64,000 bases of DNA, from assembly GCF_002812045.1 (NCBI RefSeq), contig NZ_NPEG01000001.1, positions 248,001 to 312,000 on the forward strand. Reading direction: 5' to 3'. Made by a program: the position numbers and the translations under genes. Below the pieces are notes generated by a model that was given only the letters and a program-made list of their open reading frames with translations, did not search any database and was not told the DNA's origin. Positions 43,773 to 54,747 of the stretch are shown here, in pieces; position 1 is the stretch's first letter, and each line of letters opens with the position of its first letter. The stretch is from Leptospira haakeii. GTDB lineage: Bacteria; Spirochaetota; Leptospiria; Leptospirales; Leptospiraceae.

Positions 43773-44258
43773 ATGGACAAACCGTATAGAAAGAACGTGG
43801 GAATGGTAGTCTTCAACTCTAAAGGAGAGGTTTTAGTAGGAGAAAGACTGAATTTTAAAGGCTCTTGGCAGTTTCCTCAAGGTGGAATAGATGATGGAGA
43901 AGATCCTAACGCTGCTGCTCATAGGGAACTTTTTGAAGAAGTAGGTATCCAAGACGCTGAGATCATCTACGAATATCCTAGTTGGATCAATTATGATTTC
44001 CCTGAGTCCTTACATTTAAGCTCTAATCTAAAAAAATATAAAGGCCAAACCCAAAAATGGTATCTTCTATACTGGAATGGTAAAGCAGAAGACTGTGATC
44101 TAACGGCTCATGAGCAAGAGTTTGAAAGAGTTAGATTCATTCCATTCCAACAATGCCTTTCGACCGTAGTATCCTTTAAAAAAGATGTGTACCAAAAATT
44201 AGTCCAAGAGTTTGAGCCTAAGATCTTGGATTATATGAAGAAGGGATCTTCTAGATGA
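43773..44258 (+). CDS. rppH: RNA pyrophosphohydrolase
   Basis: RppH removes pyrophosphate from the 5' end of mRNA and so starts decay. The Nudix box occupies residues 37-59 ([20 protein letters not shown] begins it), after the family start [21 protein letters not shown] and SWQFPQ. Length 161 is typical. It overlaps the globin gene by four bases (ATGA). Confidence 0.9.
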   Translation: MDKPYRKNVGMVVFNSKGEVLVGERLNFKGSWQFPQGGIDDGEDPNAAAHRELFEEVGIQDAEIIYEYPSWINYDFPESLHLSSNLKKYKGQTQKWYLLYWNGKAEDCDLTAHEQEFERVRFIPFQQCLSTVVSFKKDVYQKLVQEFEPKILDYMKKGSSR

Positions 44259-44683
44259 GTGCAACATTTTATACTCCACCTGGCGGACCTCCTCCTCCCA
44301 GCCCCCGTCTTAGAGAATTATTCTCAAAAGTTGGAGAAGATCCCATTAGGGAACTTGTTTCCGTCTTCTATGATCAAATAGCTGTCAGCGAAATTCGTTG
44401 GATGTTTCCGGAAGATCTAGAAGAGAGCAAAGTAAAGTCAGCCGACTTTATGGTGCAAGTCCTTGGCGGCCCGCCCTATTATGTTCAAAAATATGGGCCT
44501 CCAAAAATGAGAGCCAGGCATCTTCCTTTTCCGATCGATGAAAAAGCTAGAAGGGTCTGGCTTTCCTGTTATCGTAAGGCGATAAAAGACTGGGAAGCAG
44601 ATGAAGAATCTAAAGAGATACTTTGGCAGTTTTTGCAGGATTTCTCCTCGTGGATGGTAAATAAGGCTTCTTCTCAAGAATGA
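44255..44683 (+). CDS. Truncated haemoglobin-like globin
   Basis: A 142-residue 2/2 globin of the group II type. A proline-rich start ([11 protein letters not shown]) is followed by the helical pattern [31 protein letters not shown] and [22 protein letters not shown]. The conserved RARH contains the proximal haem His and the Trp lies in the G helix. Likely roles are oxygen or nitric-oxide binding. The start overlaps the rppH stop, which implies coupled translation. acyP follows 37 bases later. Confidence 0.8.
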   Translation: MSATFYTPPGGPPPPSPRLRELFSKVGEDPIRELVSVFYDQIAVSEIRWMFPEDLEESKVKSADFMVQVLGGPPYYVQKYGPPKMRARHLPFPIDEKARRVWLSCYRKAIKDWEADEESKEILWQFLQDFSSWMVNKASSQE

Positions 44684-44720
44684 GGGAGTATAATTTAGTT
44701 GTAGGAGTTCCAATAACTGA

Positions 44721-45008
44721 ATGGCTGCAAAAAACGAGTCTAGAGCAAAAATTAGGATCCGAGGAACCGTACAAGGAGTTGGTTTTAGATATTTTGTGCT
44801 ACAAAGAGCACAAGAATGCCGACTCAAAGGTTACACTATGAATCTTCCTACTGGTGAAGTAGAAGTAGTTGTAGAAGGAGACAAAATTTTTATCGAAGAT
44901 TTGTACAAAGCAGTTCAAAGAGGCCCTTCTAAAGCAAAAGTAACGGAAGCCACAATCCAATGGGAAGATGCTAAAGGTACGTTTAGGACTTTCGAGATTA
45001 AACGTTAA
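44721..45008 (+). CDS. acyP: Acylphosphatase
   Basis: A small enzyme that hydrolyses acyl phosphates. The signature RGTVQGVGFRYF gives the active-site Arg23, and Asn41 in GYTMNLPTGEVEVV is the second catalytic residue. The 95-residue length is normal. It follows rppH and the globin on the same strand and is probably cotranscribed. Confidence 0.93.
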   Translation: MAAKNESRAKIRIRGTVQGVGFRYFVLQRAQECRLKGYTMNLPTGEVEVVVEGDKIFIEDLYKAVQRGPSKAKVTEATIQWEDAKGTFRTFEIKR

Positions 45009-45092
45009 CCTAATATCCCCTTTGGGAAAGCAATCCGGGCCGGTCGGATAAATTTTACTGACGAAACCTGGATTTTTTCGGAGAATGACTGT

Positions 45093-46217
45093 ATGCGAGC
45101 GAAGGATACATATAAAAATAAATTTCTGAAACTTGCTCTCTTCCGAATTCTCGGATCTATCTTAATCATAACTGTTTTACAAAACCCGATCTTCTCAGTC
45201 ACTCCTACTCCTGTTTCTTTTATGAGTCCGGTATATGCCGTTCAAGAAGACAAAGGAATCTTAAGACTCATCACAATTTCTTCTATCAATGGAAAAACAG
45301 GGCTAGTTTATACAGGTACACAAGAAAAAGGAATTCCTGTTTTTAGAAAACAGAACTATATTCTTTTTAAAACTTCCAAAGATCTGAATTTATTGAATCT
45401 AACGAACTCTAAAGTGAAGACGATCCAAGGAACAAGAGATGCATTTCCGGGTAATAGCGGATTTTTAAAAGATAAATCCATTGTGATCTTCTCCAGAAAA
45501 AATGGAGATCGATGGGAAACTGTTTTATATGATTACGAAAAGGAGAAGGAGATAAAATCTCTCCCAGGTTATCAACCCTACGTTTCTCCTGATCAAAAAA
45601 ATCTGGTATTGATCGGTAACGAAGTGCGTTACTCTGAACACGGAGAGGATTCTCTCAGAGTTCCAATCCATAAATATTCTCTCGAAACTTCAGAATTAAA
45701 AACTCTAGCATGGATAGAAAGTGGAAAATTACAAATTACTGATGTATATACCATTACAGAGGATCTGGTTTTAGTACGTGTAGCAACGGAGAAGGAGAAT
45801 AGACTGTATAAACTTCCTTCTTTAACCGGGGAATTGATCAAATTCTCGGATCCATTTTACCCTTTCCCGGTAAACCCTCAATCCAAAGAGCCAAGAGAAA
45901 ACAAAGAACAAGTAAATATCAGTTTTAGTCCCGATGGAAAAGTATTATCCTTCACTGAAAGAGCTGACGGAAAATTGGGAAACATCGTAGTAGTTGATCT
46001 AAAAACAAAACAAAGATATGATTCTTCCTTTGTTGGTTGTTTCCCTGTGGTTAAAAACGGATCCGTTTACTTTTTAGGAGATCCTGAATTTGTAAAACAA
46101 TCGAAAGATCAGGAATACAGACCTTATAATAATTATACCTTATACGAATTAGATTATAAAAAAGATAAGATCCGCTCTATCACTCCTATTTCTGGAAAAG
46201 TAGAACTTTTAGAATAA
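45093..46217 (+). CDS. Secreted TolB-like beta-propeller protein
   Basis: The 374-residue protein has an N-terminal signal or anchor (about 15-35) and a repetitive beta-rich body typical of WD40/TolB-like propellers. Recurring blades contain LLNLTNSKVKTI, YQPYVSPDQKNLVLIG and NISFSPDGKVLSFTERADGK. SFSPDG is the most diagnostic segment. Function unknown, probably periplasmic binding. ATG start with GGAG. It follows acyP by 84 bases. Confidence 0.65.
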   Translation: MRAKDTYKNKFLKLALFRILGSILIITVLQNPIFSVTPTPVSFMSPVYAVQEDKGILRLITISSINGKTGLVYTGTQEKGIPVFRKQNYILFKTSKDLNLLNLTNSKVKTIQGTRDAFPGNSGFLKDKSIVIFSRKNGDRWETVLYDYEKEKEIKSLPGYQPYVSPDQKNLVLIGNEVRYSEHGEDSLRVPIHKYSLETSELKTLAWIESGKLQITDVYTITEDLVLVRVATEKENRLYKLPSLTGELIKFSDPFYPFPVNPQSKEPRENKEQVNISFSPDGKVLSFTERADGKLGNIVVVDLKTKQRYDSSFVGCFPVVKNGSVYFLGDPEFVKQSKDQEYRPYNNYTLYELDYKKDKIRSITPISGKVELLE

Positions 46218-46250
46218 GTGTCCTTAGAACTTTCTACGTTTGTATTATGA

Positions 46251-47531
46251 TTACGATGCAAACTCAGGTGTCTCGGAAAGTTTTCCGTCTTCCCTTTCAG
46301 TTGATACCGCAAATATCCCAAGTGCAGTAATCACACATAGCGCTCCTGCAAATATAAATGCAAGATCATATTCTCCTTGCACTGTTCTTATATAACCCGC
46401 TCCGAACGCAGCAACCGCAGCTCCAATCTGGTGAAAAGCAACCACCCAACCAAACATCAACCCTACTCTTTCTCTTCCGAATATTTTAGCGGTCAATGCA
46501 ACCGTAGGCGGAACAGTAGCAATCCAATCTAATCCGTAAAACACTGCGAATATAGAAAGTTTGTTTGATTCAGGATCAAATGCTTGAGGTAATAATAGTA
46601 AGGAAATCCCTCTTAATCCATAATACATAAATAACAGAATTTTATTATTCACTCTATCTGATAACCAACCTGATCCAACTGTTCCGATCAGATCAAAAAT
46701 TCCCATCAATGCCAAAAGCCCTGCCGCTCTTACTTCAGGAATTCCATGATCGGAACATGCCGGAACTAAATGAGTTCCGACAAGACCGTTTGTGCTTGCT
46801 CCACATACAAAAAAACTTCCTGCAAGAAGCCAGAAGTTCCTGAATCTTAATCCGACTTTTAATGCGGAGATCGCTTCCGTAAATGGATTTCCGGAAGCAG
46901 GTATGATCCCCTCTTCTTCACTTTTTGCCCCATAAGGTAAGAGTCCGGATTGTTTAGGAGAATCTTTCATTAAGAAGAATACTGTGGGAAGAAGTATCCC
47001 TAATATAGAAGCCACCGCATAAACTGCGTTTCTCCATCCTTCTTGTTCCGTAAGAGAAGCTAAAAATGGAAGAAAGATGATCTGTCCTGTTGCAGTACTC
47101 GCAGTTAGAATTCCCATAAGAAGTCCTCTATGAGAAACAAACCAACGATTGACCACTGTGGCTCCTAAAACCAAAGCAGCCATTCCGGACCCAAATCCAA
47201 CCATCACTCCCCAAAGAACTACCAATTCCCAATTTGTCCGCATAATCGTTGTTAGCAGAATTCCTGAGATCAATAGCCCGAGTGCGAATACCATAATTCG
47301 TTTTATACCAAAACGATTCATGAGCCCTGCAGCAAATGGCCCTACAAGTCCGTATAATAATAAGTTCACCGAAACCGCAAAGGAGATGGCGGATCTATCC
47401 CAACCGAATTCTTTTTCGAGAGGAACGATGAGAATCCCAGGCATGGATCTTACTCCAGCAGCAACAATTAAAGTAAAGAATGTAACGATCAGAACGATCC
47501 AAGCATAATGAAAAGAAAAACGTTTGCTCAA
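46251..47531 (-). CDS. Major facilitator superfamily transporter (OFA/MCT-like)
   Basis: Twelve-helix MFS protein of 426 residues. It opens with FHYAWIVLIVTFFTLIVAAG, and the loop 2-3 region reads GPFAAGLMNRFGIKRIM. The segment GMAALVLGATVVNRWFVSHRGLLMG is typical of the oxalate/formate and monocarboxylate group. Substrate unknown, probably a monocarboxylate. It diverges from the gamma-glutamyltransferase gene, sharing a gap of about 180 bases. Confidence 0.85.
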   Translation of the reverse strand: MSKRFSFHYAWIVLIVTFFTLIVAAGVRSMPGILIVPLEKEFGWDRSAISFAVSVNLLLYGLVGPFAAGLMNRFGIKRIMVFALGLLISGILLTTIMRTNWELVVLWGVMVGFGSGMAALVLGATVVNRWFVSHRGLLMGILTASTATGQIIFLPFLASLTEQEGWRNAVYAVASILGILLPTVFFLMKDSPKQSGLLPYGAKSEEEGIIPASGNPFTEAISALKVGLRFRNFWLLAGSFFVCGASTNGLVGTHLVPACSDHGIPEVRAAGLLALMGIFDLIGTVGSGWLSDRVNNKILLFMYYGLRGISLLLLPQAFDPESNKLSIFAVFYGLDWIATVPPTVALTAKIFGRERVGLMFGWVVAFHQIGAAVAAFGAGYIRTVQGEYDLAFIFAGALCVITALGIFAVSTEREDGKLSETPEFAS

Positions 47532-47710
47532 ACTGGGCCTCTATAATCCGGACGGGGAGATTCTTTCGAATTCCCTATCTATGATTGGACTATTCCACTA
47601 TTTAAAAGTTAAAAATTACGTTCATTCCTTTCGAGGCTTTCCAGTATAAAAAAATCTTGCTCGTTCTTTCGAAAGATTTAGAAAGATCCTCTCGCAGTGA
47701 AGAGGAAATC

Positions 47711-49627
47711 ATGAAAAAAATCCTAACGTATTCTTTATCGGGTATCTTAGTAGTCGTTCTAGTTCTTGTAATATTCTATTACGCAACTTCAGGGCCTGGA
47801 GAAACGATGAGTTTCCAAGATCCGTATCATACGGAAAGGCCTACGGCCCAAGGTTCTAAATTAATGGTAGCAAGCGGTCATCCATTGGCGACCAAAGCTG
47901 CTTTGGAAATTTTGGAGAGGGGTGGAAACGCTGCGGATGCAGGAGTGGCAGCACTTTTAGTTTTGAATGTGACCCAAGGAGAAGAGGCATCTTTTCCCGG
48001 CGTGGCTCCTTTACTTTATTATGACCAAACTGATAAAAAAGTTCATAGTTATATCGGAGTAGGGACTGCGCCTGCAAAAGCTACGATAGAATATTTTAAG
48101 TCGAGAGGACATGAATCCATCCCAATGCTAAAATATTCTTCCCAATTGGTTCCTGCTTCCCCTGATGTGATCGTTGCATTACTTAAAAAGTACGGCACAA
48201 AATCTTTTGAAGAAGTAAGTAGACCGGCAATCCAAATCGCTGAAGAAGGTTTTCCTGTTCATAGGATCCTAATGAGAAATCTGAATATAGGAGTTTTCAA
48301 AAGATTAGGACTTAAATTTTTACTCCCGTATAATGCAAAAATTTATGTGGGGGATAAATGGTGGAAGCCGCTTCACGCAGGGGAAAAATTCAAGAGGCCT
48401 GCATTATCCGCAACACTGAAAGAGTTGGCGGAAGCGGAGAAGGCCGCTTCTTCTTCCGGAAAAAATCGTGCAGAGTCCCTGGACACGTTAAGAGATTATT
48501 TTTATAAAGGGCCGATTGCAGATAAAATCGCAAAAGCTCACGAAGAACATGACGGCACCATGGCTAAGTCAGATCTAGTTAGATACAGCGCTGACTGGGA
48601 AATTCCATTACAAGGAAATTATGGGCCTTATACGATCTTCTCCAATCGAACTTGGAATCAAGGTGCAGTTGTTCCCATCGTTTTACAAATTTTAGATGGT
48701 ATAGATCTAAAATCAATGGGCCATAACTCTAAAGAATATGTTCACACAGTGATCCAGGCAATCGAATTGGCGATGGCGGATCGTGAAAAATATTTTGGAG
48801 ATCCAGCTTATGTTTCCGTTCCGGAAAAGGGATTACTCAGTAAAGAATATGCTGCGGAAAGAAGAAAACTTCTACAATCTAAAGCTTTTGGAAAAACCCC
48901 TCCGTCAGGAAATCCGTTCTTATTTGAATCTCCTGCAAACGCTAAAAAGATCGCATATCAAAAAGAAGATACTCTTGCTAGTAATGAGGGATCTTACTTC
49001 GACTTTACTCCAAGTTTTTGGGAAAGAACAGAATCCGGAAAAATAGGAAGAGATACAACTTATCTAAGTATTATCGATTCCAAAGGAAATTCTTTATCCT
49101 TAACTCCGAGCGATTTTCCTCAGTCCCCAATCGTAGAGGGCGACATCACATTAGGGATTAGAATGACCCAATTCCGTTTGGACCCGAACCATCCATCCGC
49201 TTTGGTTCCAGGAAAAAGACCAACAATTACGCCTAACGCGTCAATGGTATTTAAAGATGGAAAATTCTGGATGAGTTTCGGAACTCCGGGTGGAGACATG
49301 CAAACTCAGGCAGTGGTCCAGGTATTCTTGAATTTAGTCGTTTTTGGAATGGATCCACAAGAGGCAGTTAGTGCTCCGAGGTTCCGTTCTTTGAACTGGC
49401 CAGACGCATTCTCCCCTCATAAATATTATCCTGGAAGAATAGAATTAGAAGAAGATATCTATAAAAAAGAAGGAAAAGCACTCGAAGCTCTCGGTTATGA
49501 AGTCAAAGAAAGAGAAAAATGGGAATATGATTTCGGGGCTCCTTGTATTTCTTTAAAAGATCCTAAAACAGGGATTTTATATGGCGGAGCCGACCCAAGA
49601 AAAGAATCCTGGGCGGAAGGAAAATAA
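47711..49627 (+). CDS. ggt: Gamma-glutamyltransferase
   Basis: This periplasmic enzyme cleaves glutathione and gamma-glutamyl amides. The ATG at 47711 (AGAGGAAA site) gives a single N-terminal membrane anchor (about 4-26); an upstream in-frame start at 47657 would add a polar leader with no site. The large subunit contains [20 protein letters not shown]. The autocleavage/nucleophile site is Thr449 in [20 protein letters not shown], and [15 protein letters not shown] lies in the small subunit. All hallmarks of an active self-processing enzyme are present. The aldo/keto reductase follows 11 bases later. Confidence 0.93.
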   Translation: MKKILTYSLSGILVVVLVLVIFYYATSGPGETMSFQDPYHTERPTAQGSKLMVASGHPLATKAALEILERGGNAADAGVAALLVLNVTQGEEASFPGVAPLLYYDQTDKKVHSYIGVGTAPAKATIEYFKSRGHESIPMLKYSSQLVPASPDVIVALLKKYGTKSFEEVSRPAIQIAEEGFPVHRILMRNLNIGVFKRLGLKFLLPYNAKIYVGDKWWKPLHAGEKFKRPALSATLKELAEAEKAASSSGKNRAESLDTLRDYFYKGPIADKIAKAHEEHDGTMAKSDLVRYSADWEIPLQGNYGPYTIFSNRTWNQGAVVPIVLQILDGIDLKSMGHNSKEYVHTVIQAIELAMADREKYFGDPAYVSVPEKGLLSKEYAAERRKLLQSKAFGKTPPSGNPFLFESPANAKKIAYQKEDTLASNEGSYFDFTPSFWERTESGKIGRDTTYLSIIDSKGNSLSLTPSDFPQSPIVEGDITLGIRMTQFRLDPNHPSALVPGKRPTITPNASMVFKDGKFWMSFGTPGGDMQTQAVVQVFLNLVVFGMDPQEAVSAPRFRSLNWPDAFSPHKYYPGRIELEEDIYKKEGKALEALGYEVKEREKWEYDFGAPCISLKDPKTGILYGGADPRKESWAEGK

Positions 49628-49638
49628 AAGAGGTAAGA

Positions 49639-50658
49639 ATGAAAAAAAGAAGGCTTGGAAAAACAGGGATGGTTGTCTCCGAAATTTGTATGGGGACAAT
49701 GACTTTCGGCTCCAGTTGTGACGAGAAGGAAGCACATCGAATTTTAAACAAAGCCTTCGATTCAGGAATAGATTTTTATGATACTGCTGAGATCTATCCG
49801 GTTCCTCCTGAAGCGGAGTATGTTCACGCTACAGAAAAAATTTTTGGCAATTGGTTAAAGACGAAAAAAAGAGAATCCATCCTCATCGCTACAAAAGTAT
49901 GCGGCCCTGGACACGGTTGGTTCACTCCCCCAGTAAGAGAAAGTAAGACTGCATTAGATCGCAGGAATATCAAAGTAGCGATCGAAGGAAGTTTAAAAAG
50001 GCTTGGGACAGATTATATAGACTTATACCAAACTCATTGGCCTGATCATGATTTCGGATTCGAAGAAACATTAGAAGCTTTGACCGAATTGATCGACGAA
50101 GGAAAGGTCAGATATATAGGAAGTAGTAACGAAACTGCTTGGGGGACCATGAAAAGTTTAGAAGTTTCCCGCACGAACAAACTTGCAAGATACGAATCCA
50201 TCCAAAATAATTTTAGTATTTTAAACAGAAGATTCGAAGATGCTCTTTCTGATATTTGCAGAAGAGAGCAGATCAGCCTTCTTCCTTATTCTCCTTTAGC
50301 TGGCGGAGTATTGACCGGAAAATATAACGGACCTACCCCACCTGAAAACGCAAGGTTCACACGTTATTCGAAACTTCCCACAGAAAGACAAAGAAGAATG
50401 GCGCATCGTTTTTTGAATGAAGGAACGCTCGCTTCTACAAAAGAATTGATAGAGATCGCAAAGGAAGCTGGAATCAGCGTAACTGCTCTTTCGGTAGCTT
50501 GGTCCAAACAACATGATTATGTTGCTTCTACCATTATTGGAGCAAATACAGTGGAACAATTGGAAGAAAGTTTAAAGGCAACAGATCTAATTTTGTCTGA
50601 AGATGTTTTGAAAAAGATAGATGAGGTTTCTAAAAAAATCCCTTATCCAATGGGATGA
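49639..50658 (+). CDS. Aldo/keto reductase
   Basis: NADPH-dependent oxidoreductase of 339 residues with the TIM-barrel signatures [11 protein letters not shown] (catalytic Asp and Tyr), [12 protein letters not shown] and the C-terminal nucleotide-binding [16 protein letters not shown]. It is nearest in pattern to the Tas/YajO group. Substrate unknown. The start lies 11 bases after ggt; an operon is likely. It is immediately adjacent to the convergent lipoprotein gene. Confidence 0.9.
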   Translation: MKKRRLGKTGMVVSEICMGTMTFGSSCDEKEAHRILNKAFDSGIDFYDTAEIYPVPPEAEYVHATEKIFGNWLKTKKRESILIATKVCGPGHGWFTPPVRESKTALDRRNIKVAIEGSLKRLGTDYIDLYQTHWPDHDFGFEETLEALTELIDEGKVRYIGSSNETAWGTMKSLEVSRTNKLARYESIQNNFSILNRRFEDALSDICRREQISLLPYSPLAGGVLTGKYNGPTPPENARFTRYSKLPTERQRRMAHRFLNEGTLASTKELIEIAKEAGISVTALSVAWSKQHDYVASTIIGANTVEQLEESLKATDLILSEDVLKKIDEVSKKIPYPMG

Positions 50659-51357
50659 TCAATGCCCTCTCCAAACTTCTTCTTCGGAGATAATCTCGTT
50701 TTTTTCTCCTGCGAAATTAGGAAATGATTTAAAAAAACCTGTGATTAGATAAGGAATCACATCGAACATCGGGCCGGATCTACCTTCTCCTTCCACGTTT
50801 GCTTTTAAAAGTACGCTGGAAGGAAGTCCTCTATAACGTTTTCCATCGTAGATCACTAGTTTAAAGATCACATCATAAAAGTTTTCGTAATATGGGCTTC
50901 CACCTGAAATCCGAGAATTTCCGAAATTTCCCATAAATGCGAAAGGAGAATATCCTCCTACACTTCCTAAAATAGGCACCGCAGCTAATCTACTGGAAGT
51001 CCCGCCATAAGAATGATATCTCATCCCTCTTGCACTGGTCCATCCCCCGAAAGCTCCAAGGTCAGTTTTATGATCGATTACGCTTCCTCTTGGAAATATT
51101 AATATATCATAATGTATTAATTGATCGGCCCTGGCGATATCCACCTCTTTGTAACCCTTCTCCGCTAGTTTTTCCCGGATCAGGTCCTCATTTTCACGGA
51201 TTATAATAGGAGGAGCTTGGCCGAAAAATGGAAGAAACGCATAGGTTTTTTCGTAGTAGCGAATATGATCCGATTTTTCTACCTCCACCTGTGATTTTAC
51301 CTGGAGAGGAGAGCAAAAATTATAGACTAATAATAGCAAAAGGATCAGAACTCTCAT
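50659..51357 (-). CDS. Lipoprotein of unknown function
   Basis: I use the ATG at 51357 because it opens a clean lipoprotein signal (MRVLILLLLLVYNFC with Cys15). A start at 51402 would add 15 polar residues. The mature part contains the phrases FLPFFGQAPPIIIRENEDLI, ADQLIHYDILIFPRGS and a glycine/tyrosine-rich stretch (GMRYHSYGGTSSR), a pattern seen in DUF4136-like lipoproteins that bind envelope components. Family assignment is tentative. Its 3' end abuts the aldo/keto reductase stop. Confidence 0.6.
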   Translation of the reverse strand: MRVLILLLLLVYNFCSPLQVKSQVEVEKSDHIRYYEKTYAFLPFFGQAPPIIIRENEDLIREKLAEKGYKEVDIARADQLIHYDILIFPRGSVIDHKTDLGAFGGWTSARGMRYHSYGGTSSRLAAVPILGSVGGYSPFAFMGNFGNSRISGGSPYYENFYDVIFKLVIYDGKRYRGLPSSVLLKANVEGEGRSGPMFDVIPYLITGFFKSFPNFAGEKNEIISEEEVWRGH

Positions 51358-51460
51358 GGCATTATATTCATTCGACCGGATCGAATTATATTTTACTCCC
51401 AAATCGGATCGTTTTCATTTAAAAATCGATCGTTTAGTATAAAAGTTTTAGAAAACTTGC

Positions 51461-52150
51461 TTAACGATTCCCAATCATATGTTCGAGATCTTCTACTTTC
51501 CCGAACAAAACTAAAATATCTCCTTCCGACAATACTAGATTCGGCGAAGGAATTCCTAAAACTTCTTCATCTTTCCGATCCGATTTTCTTCTGTTTTTTT
51601 TGGGTCTTTTGACTGTGATCAAATTTAAATTCCAGTCTTCTCTAAGTTTAGCACCTTGGACCGTTTTGCCTTGCATTTGTTTTGGAACCGTAGCTTCCAA
51701 AATTCTATAATCTTGCCCAAGTAAGGTAACACCTTTAACGCTGCTATTCGCAAGTTGTTCCGCCATAGAATGTGCAGCTTGTTCTTCTGGGTTGAATAAG
51801 TTCTCGATCCCCAACATTTGCAGAACTCTTTTGTTCAGATCAGATTGATAGCGAGCGAATATATTAATTGCTCCGATCTTTTTTAATGAGTCCGCAGTCA
51901 CGATTAGATTTTCAAAATTGTCTCCGATCGCTAAAACAACTGCATCCATCTCATCCAAACCATGTTCTTTCAATTCTGATTCGTCCGTAGAATCTATTGC
52001 CACACAATAAGTGGAAAATTCCCTGATACGATCTATCTTATTTTTGTCCTGATCGATAGCTGTGACTTCTTGTCCGTCTTCATATAATCTTTTTACGAGT
52101 TCGATCCCGAAATCCCCGAGGCCAATGACTGCGATCCTTTTCTTTCTCAT
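51461..52150 (-). CDS. ktrA: Potassium uptake regulatory subunit (RCK/TrkA type)
   Basis: Cytosolic gating protein of a Ktr/Trk K+ channel. The RCK_N Rossmann domain has GLGDFGIEL (residues 10-18) with an acidic AIDQD at the end of strand 2, so it binds ADP/ATP or NAD. An RCK_C domain follows at about 140-229 with a basic insert (KRPKKNRRKSDRKDEE). Length 229 matches KtrA rather than the double-length TrkA. It lies 12 bases after ktrB and is the last gene of a four-gene run. Confidence 0.88.
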   Translation of the reverse strand: MRKKRIAVIGLGDFGIELVKRLYEDGQEVTAIDQDKNKIDRIREFSTYCVAIDSTDESELKEHGLDEMDAVVLAIGDNFENLIVTADSLKKIGAINIFARYQSDLNKRVLQMLGIENLFNPEEQAAHSMAEQLANSSVKGVTLLGQDYRILEATVPKQMQGKTVQGAKLREDWNLNLITVKRPKKNRRKSDRKDEEVLGIPSPNLVLSEGDILVLFGKVEDLEHMIGNR

Positions 52151-52162
52151 TCGAACCTTCCT

Positions 52163-53965
52163 TTAACCGACCACGACATATTCTTCAGGATACCAATATC
52201 TTCTCGGCTTTGGTTTTGGAACAAAAGCCAATAATACCGTTAAAACCCCGACCCTTCCCACAAACATTACAACGCATAAAAGTAATTTTCCAGGAGTCTC
52301 AAATTTAGAAGTAATTCCTCTAGAAAGACCTGTGGTTCCATAAGCGGAGACTACTTCATAACAAATATCTAAAAAAGGTAAAGGTTTCTCAAAGCAGACC
52401 AAAAACAAGATCCCCATAAATATTATAAACATAGAAAGTACAATCGCAACAGATGCTCTAGAAAGAGAATTTTCTGCGACTGTTCTTCCAAAAACATCCA
52501 CTCTTTCTTTTCCTGTGAAAAATTGATAAAACTGTAAAACTGAAAGTGCCAATGTAGAAGTTTTAATCCCTCCTCCTGTTGAATTAGGAGAAGCACCCAC
52601 CCACATCAAAAACAAACTTACGAATACCATCGGGATTCCCATCGAAGAAATATCCAAAGTATTAAACCCGGCGGTCCTTGTTGTAACTGAATAGAATAAG
52701 GAATGAAATGCTTGGTCATACCAACTCAAACCCTTCAAACTAAAATTACTTTCAAGTATCCAGTAGGATATCCAACCAAAAAGTAATAAGAATAAAGTAG
52801 TGATCAGGATCAGTTTAGAGCCTAGAGAAAAACGATGTCTAAAAGATTCTCCATCAAATCTGATCTTTTTTAAAAGCTGATTTACTGTAGGAAAACCTAA
52901 ACCGCCAAACACGATCAGGATCATCAATATAGAGAGAAATGAATAAGATTCCCTAAAATAAGGTTCCGCTAGACCTTTTGGAAAAAGTGCAAATCCAGCA
53001 TTACAAAATCCTGTTATAGAATGAAACACGGATTGAAAAATTAGTTCTTTTTGGGAAAATCCAAGCTCTTTAGGGAATGTTAAGTATAGGCAGACAGAAC
53101 CGATCCCTTCTATCGCGAATGTTTGGTAGGCAACTTGTTTTAAGATGGAGCCCGCTCTTCCTATAGATTCTTGGCTAAACAAATCCTTAACGATCAACTT
53201 TTCCGTAACGGAAACCTGACCTTCTAAAACTAATGCAAAAAATACGGTCAATGTCATTAGCCCTAAACCGCCAAGCTGGACAAGAACCATCAAGATCACC
53301 TGTCCAGTTCCGGTTAAATCCTGAGAAACATCTATAGTACTTAAACCAGTGACACATACTGCACTTACCGCAGTAAAAAAGAGATCCACTAATTGGAGCG
53401 GTTTTGCCTCCGCTCTAGGAAGGCATAATGCAGCTGTTCCCAAAAAGATCAGGATCGCAAAACTTCCTGTCATCACCAAAGAAGGAGAAATTTTTCCGAG
53501 AGAAAGTCTGGCCCTTCTTAAAAAATGCGCAAACCCACCGAATGCCAAAGTCAATTGGCTTAAGGATAAAAATAAAAGTACAACTTCTTCTGTTCTTTGT
53601 TGGGAAAGGATGGATTCTATTTTTTCTTCAAAGAAGAACTGCAAAATAACTAAGAAAACTACGAATGTTTCTATCTTATGAAATTTTAAATAAGCCTTAT
53701 ACGGAGTTAATGTAAATAAAAAGCTTAAACATTCATAAATTACTAAATACCAAACTATCGTCATTGTGAGTAAACGAAGAGAATGGATCCATTCAGGAGG
53801 ATAATAAAATCCGTATAGAAAGATCAGTATAAAAAGAGAGATAACCCCCAAAACACCGAATATAAATCTTAAAGTAGGCTTGATATTCTCTTCGAAGAAG
53901 AGTGAGATCCTTCCCCATTCGGAAACTAATTTTTCCTGTAAAGCAGGACCAAGAAAAGGATTCAT
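52163..53965 (-). CDS. ktrB: Potassium uptake transporter pore subunit (KtrB/TrkH type)
   Basis: Membrane pore subunit of 600 residues. The four P-loop filter segments are recognisable: AVCVTGLSTIDV, ITGFCNAGFALF, TTRTAGFNTLDI and SAYGTTGLSRG, each with the central Gly. An extra N-terminal region of about 150 residues with three or four helices precedes the pore, longer than in Bacillus KtrB (about 450 residues). Cotranscribed with ktrA and with the gene just upstream (6-base gap). Confidence 0.88.
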   Translation of the reverse strand: MNPFLGPALQEKLVSEWGRISLFFEENIKPTLRFIFGVLGVISLFILIFLYGFYYPPEWIHSLRLLTMTIVWYLVIYECLSFLFTLTPYKAYLKFHKIETFVVFLVILQFFFEEKIESILSQQRTEEVVLLFLSLSQLTLAFGGFAHFLRRARLSLGKISPSLVMTGSFAILIFLGTAALCLPRAEAKPLQLVDLFFTAVSAVCVTGLSTIDVSQDLTGTGQVILMVLVQLGGLGLMTLTVFFALVLEGQVSVTEKLIVKDLFSQESIGRAGSILKQVAYQTFAIEGIGSVCLYLTFPKELGFSQKELIFQSVFHSITGFCNAGFALFPKGLAEPYFRESYSFLSILMILIVFGGLGFPTVNQLLKKIRFDGESFRHRFSLGSKLILITTLFLLLFGWISYWILESNFSLKGLSWYDQAFHSLFYSVTTRTAGFNTLDISSMGIPMVFVSLFLMWVGASPNSTGGGIKTSTLALSVLQFYQFFTGKERVDVFGRTVAENSLSRASVAIVLSMFIIFMGILFLVCFEKPLPFLDICYEVVSAYGTTGLSRGITSKFETPGKLLLCVVMFVGRVGVLTVLLAFVPKPKPRRYWYPEEYVVVG

Positions 53966-53971
53966 GTTCTA

Positions 53972-54745
53972 TCAGAAACGAGTGTTGAAAAATTCGAATT
54001 CCATTCTATATTCGAAATTTCTGGAATACAATCCATATCCTGGGATCGCTCTAGGATGTATCGTTTCGGAAAGTTTATCAGGCACAGTCGGATTCGGAGT
54101 AGGACTTTGTGGTTGGTTTTCCAACTTCATACGATCGTAATCTCTTAAATCCAACCAGGCATTTGTAAGAGCCAGGGTAGAAGCTACACCGAATACGATC
54201 CATCCACCCTCGAATGTTTTTTGATAACCTGGTTCCGCAGCGGATAACGCACCATAAGTCACACCGGCAGCAATCGGTAATGTCATAAAGAATATAATCG
54301 AAAAGCGACGAAATCTAGATTCAGTGTAAGGCTGAGGATCACTACCGAACTCTTCTAATTTTCTTTTGCGATCTCTTGCTTGATCCTGCTGTCTTTGTAA
54401 TGCTTCGACATTCACTTCTCCAGTGACAGGATTAAAAAGCCCATCATCTCCCCTTCCTTGCACCGGGTTAGTAGTTCTCCTAGTTCCTTGGCTTCCGGAA
54501 GAGGTTGGTAAACCTGTTTGGAAAGGAACCTGCACGTTCTTCGGACTTACTAATGTCGGTTTATCCATTTTAGGCGGAAGAGAATACTCTCTAAATCCAT
54601 CCGGAGATTTTTCATCTTTATAATTTCTTAAATTATAATCGTATGGATCCGAGAAATCGCTTTGGTTTTGGGAATATATCGGAAAAGAAAATACAAAAAG
54701 TATATGAAGTGCGAAGAACTTATTTAGTCCGGAAAAAGATCTCAT
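53972..54745 (-). CDS. Secreted/membrane protein of unknown function in the ktr run
   Basis: The 257-residue protein has a signal peptide (cleavage near IYSQ-NQS) and a low-complexity, proline- and threonine-rich middle. A coiled segment (EALQRQQDQARDRKRKLEE) and two hydrophobic segments (about 147-170 and 180-198) follow. The C-terminus ends in Phe (EFFNTRF), as many outer-membrane proteins do. I recognise no family. It lies two bases after add and six before ktrB, so all four genes are probably one transcript. Confidence 0.6.
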   Translation of the reverse strand: MRSFSGLNKFFALHILFVFSFPIYSQNQSDFSDPYDYNLRNYKDEKSPDGFREYSLPPKMDKPTLVSPKNVQVPFQTGLPTSSGSQGTRRTTNPVQGRGDDGLFNPVTGEVNVEALQRQQDQARDRKRKLEEFGSDPQPYTESRFRRFSIIFFMTLPIAAGVTYGALSAAEPGYQKTFEGGWIVFGVASTLALTNAWLDLRDYDRMKLENQPQSPTPNPTVPDKLSETIHPRAIPGYGLYSRNFEYRMEFEFFNTRF

Positions 54746-54747
54746 CT

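Noticed and set aside
47149..47508. Plus-strand 119-residue ORF inside the MFS gene
   Set aside because: Shadow of the minus-strand transporter with low-complexity composition and no start signal.
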